Below are positions 38,748 through 46,779 of a stretch of 49,386 bases of DNA, one piece after another (positions within the stretch are counted from its first letter, which is position 1; each line of letters begins with the position of its first letter). This DNA is from Coprothermobacter sp. Lineage in GTDB: Bacteria; Caldisericota; Caldisericia; Cryosericales; Cryosericaceae. The position numbers and the translations under genes are program-made. The stretch spans positions 105,455 through 154,840 of the forward strand of contig PNOG01000008.1 of NCBI GenBank assembly GCA_013824685.1. Reading direction: 5' to 3'. The notes beneath the pieces are model-generated. The model worked only from the letters and a program-made list of their open reading frames with translations, had not been told where the DNA came from and ran no database searches.

Positions 38748-40636
38748 CGTTTCGCCGGTCCCCGCCTAGGGTGAATGACAATGGTATGCGTCGGCCGCCC
38801 AAGCGTGTGACGGTACGTGAGCATATGGCGCACGTCGTCTTTGAGGAAGGTGCCATCCGTCATCCATACTCTGTACCCGAACGGGTACTGCGACGGCGGC
38901 ACGAAGATCTCGGTGGGCTCTATGACGCCAGGGTCGTGACGGAAGGTGAAGCGCAGGACCCTGTGGCGCATGTCGAAGGAGAGCTGCAGGGGTTCACCGG
39001 CTGTTGCGACCGGGTACGGGCGAACGATGGCTCGGAGCGCCCGTCCCCCACGGTCCAGGACTCTTGTGTCACGGCCCTGATCCGCACTCCAGATGGACAG
39101 GTCTTCGCCATTCCAGCCGTCGCCTCTCTCGTTGGTGTTGCTTGCCGTGTAGTTCCAGATCGTGGCTGAGCAGAGGCTGTCTTCGACAGCACAAAGACTG
39201 CGGTCCATGAGCGCCTCCTGCTCCCGGTAGTCACCGGTCCGGAAGGCTCGTCCCCCGCGAAGGTCAAACGTGATGCCGATCTCGCCGACGACGGTGGGTC
39301 CGTGCAGGCGCTCGGTCCCGGACTGGCGGATGGCGGCCAGCTGCCAGGCGAAGCTGCGACGCACCGCCCTCGGTCCGAGGATGATCCGGTTGCGCACGGC
39401 GTCGTACCCGAGCCATGGACTCGACCGCTTCAACAGTAGTTGAACCACGTCATACCAGTGCGGCGCAGACACAAACCCCGAACATCCTTCTCCGACCAGC
39501 GGCGGCAGAGCCTGTGGCTCACCCTCGGTGAAGATGAGTGCTTCGGGGTCTACCGCCCGTACCGCATTCGCGTAGCGCCGTATGAAGGGGACCAGATAGT
39601 CGCGCTCGAAGTCGACTGCTCGACCGTCGACGCGCGAGAAGTAGTCTGGGATGAGCAGCTGCGGGAGGCCCTCGCTGTTCACCGTCCAGACCCCGTGGTC
39701 GCGCCAGATGCACGGTCTGTCTTCCTTCCACGCCCGGACGTGTCCTGTGTTGAGCCGTCGGTGTCCTTGCTGCCGTGCACCGCCCAGTCCCATGCCCCAG
39801 ACGCCCACCTCCTGTTCCAGTCCGTCGCCCAGCGCAACCGACTGCAGAGGCGTTGGCTGGAGGTCGACCCTCAGCAGGCTGTCGTGCGCGATGAGGTCCT
39901 TCCAACCGATATACCCGTGCGACGGCTCATTGAATGTGTCGTAGCCAACGACGCACGGCTTCCCTTTCAAGCGCCGCACAACCTGGAGAACGGCGTCCAC
40001 ATAGTGCCGCTGGAGGTACTCCTGGACTGGTTCGCCCTCGACGAGAAGGTGCGGGGCGAAGTCGTTGCCCCCAAAAAACAGCGTGAACATCGTCGCGGAC
40101 GCCAGCCGACTCGCATTGGTCGGCCAGATGACATGCGAGAACGGATCTCCGTGCGTCTGATGCACGATGGCGGCGCACGTTTCCGCAAACCTGGTCATGT
40201 CGAAGCCGACCGCCTCCAGCGTCCATCCCGGGGCCCCGTCACCCCCCGTGAACCTGCTCCAGACGTCCTGGTGCGGATCGACGAACACGGTGAAGCCCAT
40301 GTCCCCTGCCAGCTGGACGACCTGCTCGACGTAGTCCAGGTACTCGGTATCGTAGAGCCCCGGCCCCGCGTGCTCGATCGCCTCCCACGTCACCAGGAAC
40401 CGAAGCAGCGTCAGTCCCCAGGACTTGAGGCGCGACAGGTGCTCGACCGCCTCTGACAGAGGAAATGGCCGGCCCACAAACGAGACCATGCGGTGGTCGA
40501 AGAATCCCTGGGCAAGATGTGTCGCCCCGTCCGGGACGACTGGCACCTTCGTGTCGCCCCCCAGGTTGACGCCGCGCAGGAGGAGCGTGCGTCCCGCTTC
40601 GTCTCGGAACCAGCTCTCGTCAGCGCGCAGCGTCAT
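38744..40636 (-). CDS. Glycoside hydrolase family 5 protein
   Basis: A 630-residue GH5-type (beta/alpha)8 hydrolase with a C-terminal beta-sandwich. Visible are LLRGVNLGGDTK (19-30), LRFLVTWEAIEH (78-89), FVDPHQDVWSRF (118-129), the acid/base TFNEP (E237) and the nucleophile VVGEIGI (E452). The insertion with GLPQLLIPDYF and the substrate-side HWYDVVQLLLKR resemble the endoglycoceramidase-like branch, which cleaves glycosides of lipids or steryl glucosides. No signal peptide is present, so it should act in the cytoplasm. Its ATG overlaps the preceding stop (ATGA). It is the last gene of an operon with the ADP-ribosylglycohydrolase and Fe-ADH. Confidence 0.85.
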   Translation of the reverse strand: MTLRADESWFRDEAGRTLLLRGVNLGGDTKVPVVPDGATHLAQGFFDHRMVSFVGRPFPLSEAVEHLSRLKSWGLTLLRFLVTWEAIEHAGPGLYDTEYLDYVEQVVQLAGDMGFTVFVDPHQDVWSRFTGGDGAPGWTLEAVGFDMTRFAETCAAIVHQTHGDPFSHVIWPTNASRLASATMFTLFFGGNDFAPHLLVEGEPVQEYLQRHYVDAVLQVVRRLKGKPCVVGYDTFNEPSHGYIGWKDLIAHDSLLRVDLQPTPLQSVALGDGLEQEVGVWGMGLGGARQQGHRRLNTGHVRAWKEDRPCIWRDHGVWTVNSEGLPQLLIPDYFSRVDGRAVDFERDYLVPFIRRYANAVRAVDPEALIFTEGEPQALPPLVGEGCSGFVSAPHWYDVVQLLLKRSSPWLGYDAVRNRIILGPRAVRRSFAWQLAAIRQSGTERLHGPTVVGEIGITFDLRGGRAFRTGDYREQEALMDRSLCAVEDSLCSATIWNYTASNTNERGDGWNGEDLSIWSADQGRDTRVLDRGGRALRAIVRPYPVATAGEPLQLSFDMRHRVLRFTFRHDPGVIEPTEIFVPPSQYPFGYRVWMTDGTFLKDDVRHMLTYRHTLGRPTHTIVIHPRRGPAKR

Positions 40637-41418
40637 GCCCTGTCAGCCTCTCGGGCGATGTGAAACCGTCCGCGAAATTCGTCGAGGATGGAGCGGAAGT
40701 CAGCCGGCAGCATGGCCACGCATGGCTCAGCCAGGTCGGCTGGAACACCATGGTAGAAGGCCTCGGCGATACTTCCGGCGATAGCTGCCTGCGTGTCGGT
40801 GTCACCCCTGAGATTCACGGCGTTCTGGAGGCTGCTGCGCACGTCGGTGGACGCAAGGAAGCAGATGACCGCTTCGGGGACCGAAAGCTCGGCGGCCTCA
40901 AACCATCCACCGGTGCAGTCAATGAGCGAGCGCTGCAGGTCATAGCCGAACGTGCGCTCCAGATAGTCCCGGATGCCGTCTTTCGATGCTCCTGTCCTGG
41001 CCAGGAAGATGGCAGTGGCAACGGCCTGTGCTCCCGCGATGCCGTCCGGGTGGTTGTGTGTGGGCTCGGCACTGTTACGCGCTTCGGCGAGGGTCTCCTC
41101 GAGCGTGTCGAACGCCCAGCCGACAGGGCTGACCCGGCCCGCCGCGCCGTTTCCGTAGCTGGTAGGCATCGTCCGTTCGGGGTCCTCGATCCACTTCACA
41201 AAGCGCGTACTGTACGAGCGGCCTGGATTGGCAAGGGTCCAGGTGCGCAGCGCCTCGCCATAAGGATGGTGATGCAAAAGGCAGTCCGCGACGGCCACGG
41301 TCAGGACCGTCTCGTCCGTGTAGGAGGATGATGGAGTCAGAAGCGGCAGGTCACCGTCCAAAACAGCATGGTACTCATACGCGGAGCCGACGATGTCGCC
41401 GACGATTGCCCCGAGCAT
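40633..41418 (-). CDS. ADP-ribosylglycohydrolase family protein
   Basis: A 261-residue protein of the ARH/DraG family, which removes ADP-ribose from proteins or small molecules. The first metal motif reads YTDETVLT (T34, D35, E36), where most members have TDDT; the second is RGDTDTQAAIAG (D206, D208, T209), and GNGAAGRVSPVG (89-100) and HNHPDGIAGAQ (121-131) are typical. The D-to-E change at position 36 may modify metal binding. It lies 38 bp after the Fe-ADH stop and overlaps GH5. No ADP-ribosyltransferase is seen nearby. Confidence 0.88.
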   Translation of the reverse strand: MLGAIVGDIVGSAYEYHAVLDGDLPLLTPSSSYTDETVLTVAVADCLLHHHPYGEALRTWTLANPGRSYSTRFVKWIEDPERTMPTSYGNGAAGRVSPVGWAFDTLEETLAEARNSAEPTHNHPDGIAGAQAVATAIFLARTGASKDGIRDYLERTFGYDLQRSLIDCTGGWFEAAELSVPEAVICFLASTDVRSSLQNAVNLRGDTDTQAAIAGSIAEAFYHGVPADLAEPCVAMLPADFRSILDEFRGRFHIAREADRA

Positions 41419-41456
41419 GGTGGAAAGGAATCCCCTGTTCTGAAGACCGGCCTGGA

Positions 41457-42608
41457 CTACATCGAGTCCAGGTACAGACGGCGCATCTGCTCGACGGACG
41501 CTACCTGACGCGGATTGGTCTTGCCCACGAGCTCCTCCATGGCTTCCTCCGCCAGAGCGGGGATATCGCTTTCCCTGACGCCCATGGCAGCAAGCCCCGA
41601 CGGCATCTTGAGCCGGCGGTTCATGTCCTCGACGCCCGTGACGGCCTTCTCGGCGTTCTCCCGGTCAGTGCGCCACGGATGACCTGCGCCCATGGCTACG
41701 GCGATCTTCGCCATCCTCGTCCCCGCCAGCACGGCATTCCATCGCATGACTGCGGGGAGCAGGACGGCGTTGAGGACGCCGTGTGGCAGTCCGTACTTGC
41801 CGGTCAGGGGGTGCGACAGGGCGTGGACGTACCCGAGGCCGGAGTTGTTGAACGCAAGGCCGGCCAGAAAGGCTGCATTGCACATGCCATAGCGAGCGGC
41901 GACGTCTTCTCCATGCTCGAACGCCGCGGGCAGCCACTGGAATACCAGGACGATGGCTTCGTACGCCAGCGCGTCGGTGAGCGCCGTGGCGTTTGTCGCC
42001 ACATACGCCTCGATGGCGTGCGACAGCGCATCCATCCCTGTGGCAGCAGTGAGCGCAGGCGGCATGGTGACCATGAGTTGAGGGTCGTTCACAGACACGT
42101 CGGCTGTCAACCTCCAGTCGACAATCGTCATCTTGTGGTGTGTCCTGCTGTCGGTGAGCACGGCAACCGACGTTACCTCGCTGCCTGTACCGGCAGTCGT
42201 GTTCACGGTAATGAACGGCGGCAGGGACCTGGACACCCTGTCGGCACCTTCGTACTGCTCGATCGTCCCGCCGTTGCTGATGATGAGGCCGATCCCCTTG
42301 GCACAGTCGATGGCGCTGCCGCCGCCAATGGCAACCAGAAGGTCACAGTGCTGGTCCTTGTACAGTTCGACGCCGTTCATGACCATCACGTCGGTCGGGT
42401 TTGGTCCTGCGCCGGCATAGACGATCGACTGGATGCCGCTCTTGGCCAGCACCTCGGCGACCATCTTCCCCTGCTCCTCGCCGTACGATCCCATGGATGC
42501 AACAATCAGCCCTCTGGTCCCGCCCAGGTTCTGTGCCCATGTGCCGACGTCGTTCAGCGCACCGCGATGGATGAGATTGACCCCTGGCATGTAGTACGTT
42601 CCGGGCAT
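41457..42608 (-). CDS. Iron-containing alcohol dehydrogenase
   Basis: A 383-residue group III Fe-ADH. The NAD(P)-binding GGGSAIDCAKG is at 95-105, the NTTAGTGSE block at 136-144, and the metal ligands are D193 and H197 (GMDALSHAIEAY), H262 and H276 (VHALSHPLTGKYGLPHG). These enzymes reduce aldehydes to alcohols or act on butanol, propanediol, lactaldehyde or similar. ATG 42608 follows TGGAGGTGG. It is the first gene of a three-gene operon with a strong promoter at 42687-42715. Confidence 0.93.
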   Translation of the reverse strand: MPGTYYMPGVNLIHRGALNDVGTWAQNLGGTRGLIVASMGSYGEEQGKMVAEVLAKSGIQSIVYAGAGPNPTDVMVMNGVELYKDQHCDLLVAIGGGSAIDCAKGIGLIISNGGTIEQYEGADRVSRSLPPFITVNTTAGTGSEVTSVAVLTDSRTHHKMTIVDWRLTADVSVNDPQLMVTMPPALTAATGMDALSHAIEAYVATNATALTDALAYEAIVLVFQWLPAAFEHGEDVAARYGMCNAAFLAGLAFNNSGLGYVHALSHPLTGKYGLPHGVLNAVLLPAVMRWNAVLAGTRMAKIAVAMGAGHPWRTDRENAEKAVTGVEDMNRRLKMPSGLAAMGVRESDIPALAEEAMEELVGKTNPRQVASVEQMRRLYLDSM

Positions 42609-42686
42609 GTTGCCACCTCCAGATCACGTCAAGACAGACCCACAGGCCTGTGTGTCATGCGTGCAATTGCAGCACGATTGGATACT

Positions 42687-42715
42687 ACTATACCGCAAAC
42701 TGCGCTCTCCCTCAA
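42687..42715 (-). promoter_or_regulatory. Promoter of the Fe-ADH operon
   Basis: Leftward TTGAGG (complement of 42710-42715), a 17-bp spacer and TATAGT (complement of 42687-42692), 78 nt upstream of the Fe-ADH start. Confidence 0.7.
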
Positions 42716-42750
42716 CGGGCCGTCGATCAGAAGGTGAAGAAGTCGACACC

Positions 42751-42766
42751 GAGGGCGCGTGCCCTC
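42751..42766 (-). terminator. Small hairpin at the end of the unknown gene
   Basis: GAGGGC (42751-42756) and GCCCTC (42761-42766) form a 6-bp hairpin that overlaps the stop codon of the leftward gene. It lacks a T-run, so termination is uncertain. Confidence 0.4.
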
Positions 42767-43244
42767 AGCGAGTCCCCGTCGTATTCATCGTGCGAACAGT
42801 ACGTGCCGCGAATGGCAGGAGGTCGACGACCTCCGCCGCTTCATCCCCGGTAAGCCCGAACACGTCCATATGCGCCCCATAATCCTGCAGGACGAAAACC
42901 TGGTCGCCGTCACGTGTCAGAGCGATTTGCCACCACCAGAGAGATTCGTGACCGGAACCGTGGCCTCCGACGACAGCCCTGGTGACCGCAGGCGTGACGG
43001 CACCCCAGAACATCAGGGCTCCGTCTTCGTGTCTTCGCTCAATCGTCTCAGCGACCGGCATGAGCAGTTTGATGGCATCGGTGTCTTCCCGCAGGCAGAC
43101 GACCTCGAAGGTCCCCGAGCGACGCAGGACAAACTCGGCAAGGGGAACCCAGAACGCCGTTGAGACCGCAGTCTCGACGCCGGGCAGCATGCCCCTCAGG
43201 TCAGGAATCCTGATGTGCAGCGTTGTGAGCTTGTTGCTCGTCAT
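42765..43244 (-). CDS. Hypothetical cytoplasmic protein
   Basis: A 159-residue protein with no recognised family. It has alternating beta and alpha segments, an early LHIRIPDLRGMLPGVETAVSTAFW (8-31; in parts hydrophobic), a histidine/glycine-rich GGHGSGHESLWWWQIALTR (about 104-122) and an acidic C-terminal half. No signal peptide or cysteine pair is present. ATG 43244 begins one base after the stop of a tiny upstream ORF, with only GCGGTGAC before it, so translation probably depends on that ORF. It is separated from the Fe-ADH gene by 156 bp that include the Fe-ADH promoter. Confidence 0.65.
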   Translation of the reverse strand: MTSNKLTTLHIRIPDLRGMLPGVETAVSTAFWVPLAEFVLRRSGTFEVVCLREDTDAIKLLMPVAETIERRHEDGALMFWGAVTPAVTRAVVGGHGSGHESLWWWQIALTRDGDQVFVLQDYGAHMDVFGLTGDEAAEVVDLLPFAARTVRTMNTTGTR

Positions 43245-43245
43245 G

Positions 43246-43332
43246 TCACCGCAGGCCGCGTTCGTCCGGGAACTGAGGTAACGACTCCTCCAGCTCCGCG
43301 TGGACATCCCCTGCAACCGTCTCAACAATCAT
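43246..43332 (-). CDS. Possible 28-residue small protein or leader peptide
   Basis: A tiny frame encodes 28 acidic residues (begins MIVETVAGDVH, ends DERGLR). ATG 43332 has GGGAG 7 nt upstream; an in-frame ATG at 43350 would add six codons and lies 5 nt after an extended -10 box, TGGTATCAT (complement of 43356-43364 region). The stop TGA is followed after one base by the ATG of the unknown gene, a geometry typical of translational coupling. It may be a real small protein, or a coupling leader for the downstream gene. Confidence 0.45.
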   Translation of the reverse strand: MIVETVAGDVHAELEESLPQFPDERGLR

Positions 43333-43396
43333 CGTTCTCCCTGTTCTCATGCGACATGATACCAGACATGACCAGTCTATCCCGGGCTGCAGGTAA

Positions 43397-43978
43397 TCAA
43401 GGGGCTCCTCCGGCAGGGTCACGGACGAACCGGGCAAGGTCTTGCCAGAGTGCAATATCGAAGAAGCGTCGCGCCAGACCGGAGGTCGACGGCAGGACCC
43501 ACAACACGGTCTGCCCAATGCACTCCCGTTGCCTGCCTGGCACAGCCCGCCACCCAAGGAACTGAGCTGCTACAGTCCTGCTGGTGAATGCCAGCACACG
43601 CGGCTGCCACCGCAGGACCTTTGACCTGAGCAGTCTGCGCGCCTCGTTCAGGTCGACATGGCCGTCAAAGATGTGTGCATCCTGTCCGTGATCGGTCTTG
43701 ACCAGGTCAGTCAGTCCAATGCCCCAGTCGAGCAGTCGCGGGTATTCCTCAGCCGCAAGCCGGCGTGGCGTCAGTCCGACCTCTGCAAGCGTCTGCCAGA
43801 AGTGATTGCCAGGATTGGCATAGTAGGCCCTCCGCTCCCAGGAAACATCCCCCAATGCCGAACCGCAGAAGACGACACGCAGACCATCAGTCAGTACATC
43901 CGGAATCAGCTCTCCAGCGGGCCGGTCGTCAATCGCCGGTTCCAGCTCGCTGCCACTATGTCCATGTCGGTTTTTCAT
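43397..43978 (-). CDS. Mug/TDG-like uracil-DNA glycosylase
   Basis: A 193-residue DNA-repair glycosylase of the Mug/TDG branch of the uracil-DNA glycosylase superfamily. The first motif reads VVFCGSALGDVS (35-46) rather than the GINPG of E. coli Mug, followed by YYANPGNHFWQTLAEVGLTPR (52-72 in parts); the second motif, near the C terminus, is LPSTSGLARRF. Enzymes of this type excise uracil, hypoxanthine or damaged bases. ATG 43978 has no ribosome binding site; TGCTATACT lies with its hexamer 6 nt upstream, so the message is likely leaderless. It is divergent from the glutamine synthetase gene. Confidence 0.8.
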   Translation of the reverse strand: MKNRHGHSGSELEPAIDDRPAGELIPDVLTDGLRVVFCGSALGDVSWERRAYYANPGNHFWQTLAEVGLTPRRLAAEEYPRLLDWGIGLTDLVKTDHGQDAHIFDGHVDLNEARRLLRSKVLRWQPRVLAFTSRTVAAQFLGWRAVPGRQRECIGQTVLWVLPSTSGLARRFFDIALWQDLARFVRDPAGGAP

Positions 43979-43984
43979 GTTCTC

Positions 43985-44037
43985 AGTATAGCAGTGTGAA
44001 GCCCGCGGCTTGCAAAAATCGCTCCAGACGGTACTCT
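43985..44037. promoter_or_regulatory. Divergent promoters of the glycosylase and glutamine synthetase
   Basis: Leftward, TGCTATACT (complement of 43985-43993) is an extended -10, 6 nt before the glycosylase ATG. Rightward, TTGCAA (44010-44015), a 16-bp spacer and TACTCT (44032-44037) may serve the glutamine synthetase. TTGCAA is self-complementary, so it could act as -35 in both directions. Confidence 0.5.
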
Positions 44038-44063
44038 CAGGAAAACTGCATCGAGGAGTTCCT

Positions 44064-45956
44064 ATGAACGACAAACGCATCTACAGCATCGCAGGAGGCC
44101 AGTGTGGCCGCGAGACCCTGCTCGCCATCCTCCGCGAGCATCCGGAGATTCGCTTCGTCTCTCTCGTGGCGATCGACCTTGCCGGCAATGACACCGACGA
44201 GCGTATCCCCATCCAGACCTTTGTCGCCGACATCGACGCATTTCTGGCCGGAAAGGCTGTCCAGACCGACGGTTCGTCTGTCGTGCTGACTGGCATGACC
44301 TCACTGGACGATGCACAGGTCGACTTGGCGCCCGACCTGACGGCTACCTGGTTCGTCGACTACAACGAGGAACACGTGGACCACGAGACTGGTCTCCCGG
44401 TGGGGACCCTGCGCATCCCGTCCTTTCTGGTGCACCACGGTGAGCGCATCGACTCGCGCTCTCTGCTTGCAGCCACACTGGAGTATGCGCGGGCAGAACT
44501 CCTGAAGCTTCTGCGAAACCATGCCTCGTCCCCACTGCTTGCTCATCTCGAGCCGGCGCGGCTTGCGGACATCGAGTTCACCGTCGGGACAGAATTGGAA
44601 TTCTGGATCAAGACTCCGACCGATACGGCAAACGTCGAGGAACTCTCGGCAGCGCAGATCCTGCAGGAGAACTACTGGCAGCGCACGCGAGGCGTTGCCC
44701 GGACTGCTCTCGAGCAGGCTGTGATGGCGCTTGAAGCATATGGTCTGCACCCCGAGATGGGCCACAAGGAAGTCGGCGGCGTCAAGGCTGCCATCGGAGC
44801 CGGCGGGGAACTGACCCACGTCATGGAGCAGATGGAAATCGACTGGCGGTACGCCTCAGCGCTCCAGGCCGCCGACAATGAACTCCTTGCGCGCATCCTG
44901 GTGAAGGAGACATTCCGCGCCAACGGCCTCAAGGTCAACTTCAAGGCCAAACCCATCCCGGGCGTCGCCGGTTCCGGCGAGCATACGCATCTGGGCATCG
45001 CGGGCGTCCTGCCCAGCGGAAGGCGCATCAACCTCTTTGCACCTGCCGACATGCATGCCGACTTCCTGAGCGTGATCGGATACGGAGCGCTGATGGGCCT
45101 CCTGCGCAACTACGAGGTCGTCGGTCCGTTCATCTCTGCGAGCAACGATGCCTTCAACAGGCTCAAACCCGGTTTCGAAGCACCCGTCTGCATCGTCGCC
45201 GCGCTTGGACGCGATCCTGCCAGCCCATCGCGCAACCGCACGGTCCTGGCGGGCCTGGTCCGAGACGTCGACAACCCCAGGGCAACGCGCTTCGAACTCC
45301 GGGCTCCCAACCCCTACACCAACACCTACCTCGCCGTGGCCGCGTCGATCCTCGCAATGCTTGACGGCATCAAGTGGACGGTCGAGTCGAGCACGCCACC
45401 CGAAGCTCTCCTTGCGGAGATCTCCAAGAAGGCAGGTGAACCCGCAGCCTACCTTGAGCAGGACCGGGCGTATCGGGCGGAAGAGAACGTCTTCGAGAAC
45501 TACACACAGGAAGAACGCGACCACCTTTTTGGCGTTCCTCCAGCGACCGTCTGGGAGAACATGCAGAACCTGGTGACTTTTCCGGACCGCGTTCGCGTTC
45601 TGACCGCAGGAAATGCGCTGACGCCGCGCGTGATCAACGCGTTCCGTAGTGCGGCTACTGCTCGCTGGAAGCACGAACTACTGGTCCGCATCATTCCTGA
45701 AGACCTGGACACGATACGCGCCTGCCGGCCGCTCGACCTTGTCAGCGACCGGGCTCAGGACCTCTGGAAGCGCATCGACGCTCTGCGCCACGAGCTGGCC
45801 GACGACACCCTCGGAAATCCCGCCCTGTGCACCCGGCTGATGTCCGCTCTCTCCGGCAACTCTCTGCAGGAAGCATCAGAACTTCAGCTCATTCTCGCCG
45901 ACCGCATGGACCATCTGCGGCAGCTGGAGGACGAATACCACAAGCTGGTGTTCTAG
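44064..45956 (+). CDS. glnA: Glutamine synthetase, long (630-residue) form
   Basis: A 630-residue member of the glutamine synthetase family, which makes glutamine from glutamate, ammonia and ATP. Metal and substrate motifs are TELEFW (E177, E179), GHKEVGG (E236), GSGEHTHLG (304-311, with H307/H309) and RAPNPYTNTYLAVAAS later on. It is longer than GS-I (about 440-470) and shorter than GS-III (about 700); N-terminal residues 1-100 and a helical C-terminal extension of about 150 residues are added. Similar long forms occur in fusobacteria and other anaerobes. ATG 44064 follows GAGGAG by 5 nt. No nitrogen regulator is adjacent. Confidence 0.85.
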   Translation: MNDKRIYSIAGGQCGRETLLAILREHPEIRFVSLVAIDLAGNDTDERIPIQTFVADIDAFLAGKAVQTDGSSVVLTGMTSLDDAQVDLAPDLTATWFVDYNEEHVDHETGLPVGTLRIPSFLVHHGERIDSRSLLAATLEYARAELLKLLRNHASSPLLAHLEPARLADIEFTVGTELEFWIKTPTDTANVEELSAAQILQENYWQRTRGVARTALEQAVMALEAYGLHPEMGHKEVGGVKAAIGAGGELTHVMEQMEIDWRYASALQAADNELLARILVKETFRANGLKVNFKAKPIPGVAGSGEHTHLGIAGVLPSGRRINLFAPADMHADFLSVIGYGALMGLLRNYEVVGPFISASNDAFNRLKPGFEAPVCIVAALGRDPASPSRNRTVLAGLVRDVDNPRATRFELRAPNPYTNTYLAVAASILAMLDGIKWTVESSTPPEALLAEISKKAGEPAAYLEQDRAYRAEENVFENYTQEERDHLFGVPPATVWENMQNLVTFPDRVRVLTAGNALTPRVINAFRSAATARWKHELLVRIIPEDLDTIRACRPLDLVSDRAQDLWKRIDALRHELADDTLGNPALCTRLMSALSGNSLQEASELQLILADRMDHLRQLEDEYHKLVF

Positions 45957-45963
45957 CATACAA

Positions 45964-45990
45964 TCGGGCGGACCTTTCCGGTCCGCCCGA
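45964..45990 (+). terminator. Intrinsic terminator after glutamine synthetase
   Basis: TCGGGCGGACC (45964-45974) pairs with GGTCCGCCCGA (45980-45990) across a 5-nt loop, 8 bp past the stop codon. Confidence 0.8.
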
Positions 45991-46012
45991 AAGCTTCGTC
46001 ATCTTATGGTCC

Positions 46013-46038
46013 GTCATTCCCGCGAAGGCGGGAATCCA
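46013..46038. repeat. Small interspersed palindrome (TTCCCGCG type)
   Basis: ATTCCCGC (46016-46023) and GCGGGAAT (46028-46035) flank GAAG. GTCATTCCCGCGAAGGCGGG is closely similar to the elements at 15179 and 46595. Confidence 0.7.
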
Positions 46039-46056
46039 TCCCGTCGAGGACGTGCC

Positions 46057-46524
46057 TCAATCGGGCCGTGGTTGTTTAGCCACCGTCAGCTCGCTCGTGC
46101 AGCGCGGGCAACGCGTAGCGTTGATCGGAATCTCCGTCTTGCAGAAAGGGCACACCTTTGTCGCGGGAGCAGCAGGCACCGCCTTTTTCTCCGTCATCTC
46201 TCGCATTTTGTTCATCGCCTTCACCATGAAGAAAATGACCACGGAGATGATGAAGAAGTCGACGACTGCGTTGAGAAACAGGCCGATATTGATCGTTGGC
46301 GCTCCGGCAGCTTTGGCTGCGTCAAAGGTCGGATACTTCGTGTGGCCGAGATTGATGTAGAGGTTCAAGAAATTGACGCGCCCCAGCAGCAGACCAATCG
46401 GGGGCATCAGGATGTCACTCACAAGAGACGTAATAACCTTGCCGACCGCTCCGCCGATGATCACGCCGATCGCCAGGTCGATCATGTTGCCCTTCAAAGC
46501 AAACTTCTTGAACTCATTCCACAT
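46057..46524 (-). CDS. mscL: Large-conductance mechanosensitive channel with C-terminal zinc ribbon
   Basis: A 155-residue MscL. The amphipathic N terminus MWNEFKKFALKGNMIDLAIG is followed by pore helix VIIGGAVGKVITSLVSDILMPPIG (21-44, in parts) and a second membrane helix near 78-103. A zinc ribbon, CPFC...CPRC (about 125-141), is added at the C terminus, as in some other bacterial MscL. The channel opens on membrane tension to release solutes during hypo-osmotic shock. ATG 46524 follows GGAGG by 7 nt. It stands alone between two repeat regions and near the trk potassium genes. Confidence 0.95.
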   Translation of the reverse strand: MWNEFKKFALKGNMIDLAIGVIIGGAVGKVITSLVSDILMPPIGLLLGRVNFLNLYINLGHTKYPTFDAAKAAGAPTINIGLFLNAVVDFFIISVVIFFMVKAMNKMREMTEKKAVPAAPATKVCPFCKTEIPINATRCPRCTSELTVAKQPRPD

Positions 46525-46561
46525 GAGTCACCTCCACGTGCAGTATAGCAGTTGCCCCTGT

Positions 46562-46579
46562 CCTCGCGATTCAGCGAGG
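46562..46579. repeat. Short hairpin upstream of mscL
   Basis: CCTCGC (46562-46567) and GCGAGG (46574-46579) form a 6-bp hairpin beside the larger palindromes. Confidence 0.4.
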
Positions 46580-46594
46580 CGCGCCTCATAGCAT

Positions 46595-46659
46595 GTCATC
46601 CCCGCGAACGCGGGAATCCAATCCTTCATCCGTCGTTCCCGCGCAGGCGGGAACGACGG
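46595..46659. repeat. Tandem pair of TTCCCGCG-type palindromes
   Basis: A first unit, GTCATCCCCGCGAACGCGGG (46595-46614), is followed by a second with 13-bp arms, CCGTCGTTCCCGC (46630-46642) and GCGGGAACGACGG (46647-46659), around GCAG. Same family as 15179 and 46013. Confidence 0.75.
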
Positions 46660-46685
46660 AGAAAACCCACCGGCGAGGGAGAGCG

Positions 46686-46713
46686 TTGCATATGATTCCC
46701 GCAACGATATACT
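46686..46713 (+). promoter_or_regulatory. Promoter of trkH-trkA
   Basis: TTGCAT (46686-46691), a 16-bp spacer and TATACT (46708-46713). Confidence 0.5.
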
Positions 46714-46779
46714 TCTGCTCGTGAAAGGCAAATCGAGAATATGACAGTCGTGCCCGCTCCGAATCATCGGAGACCCCAT

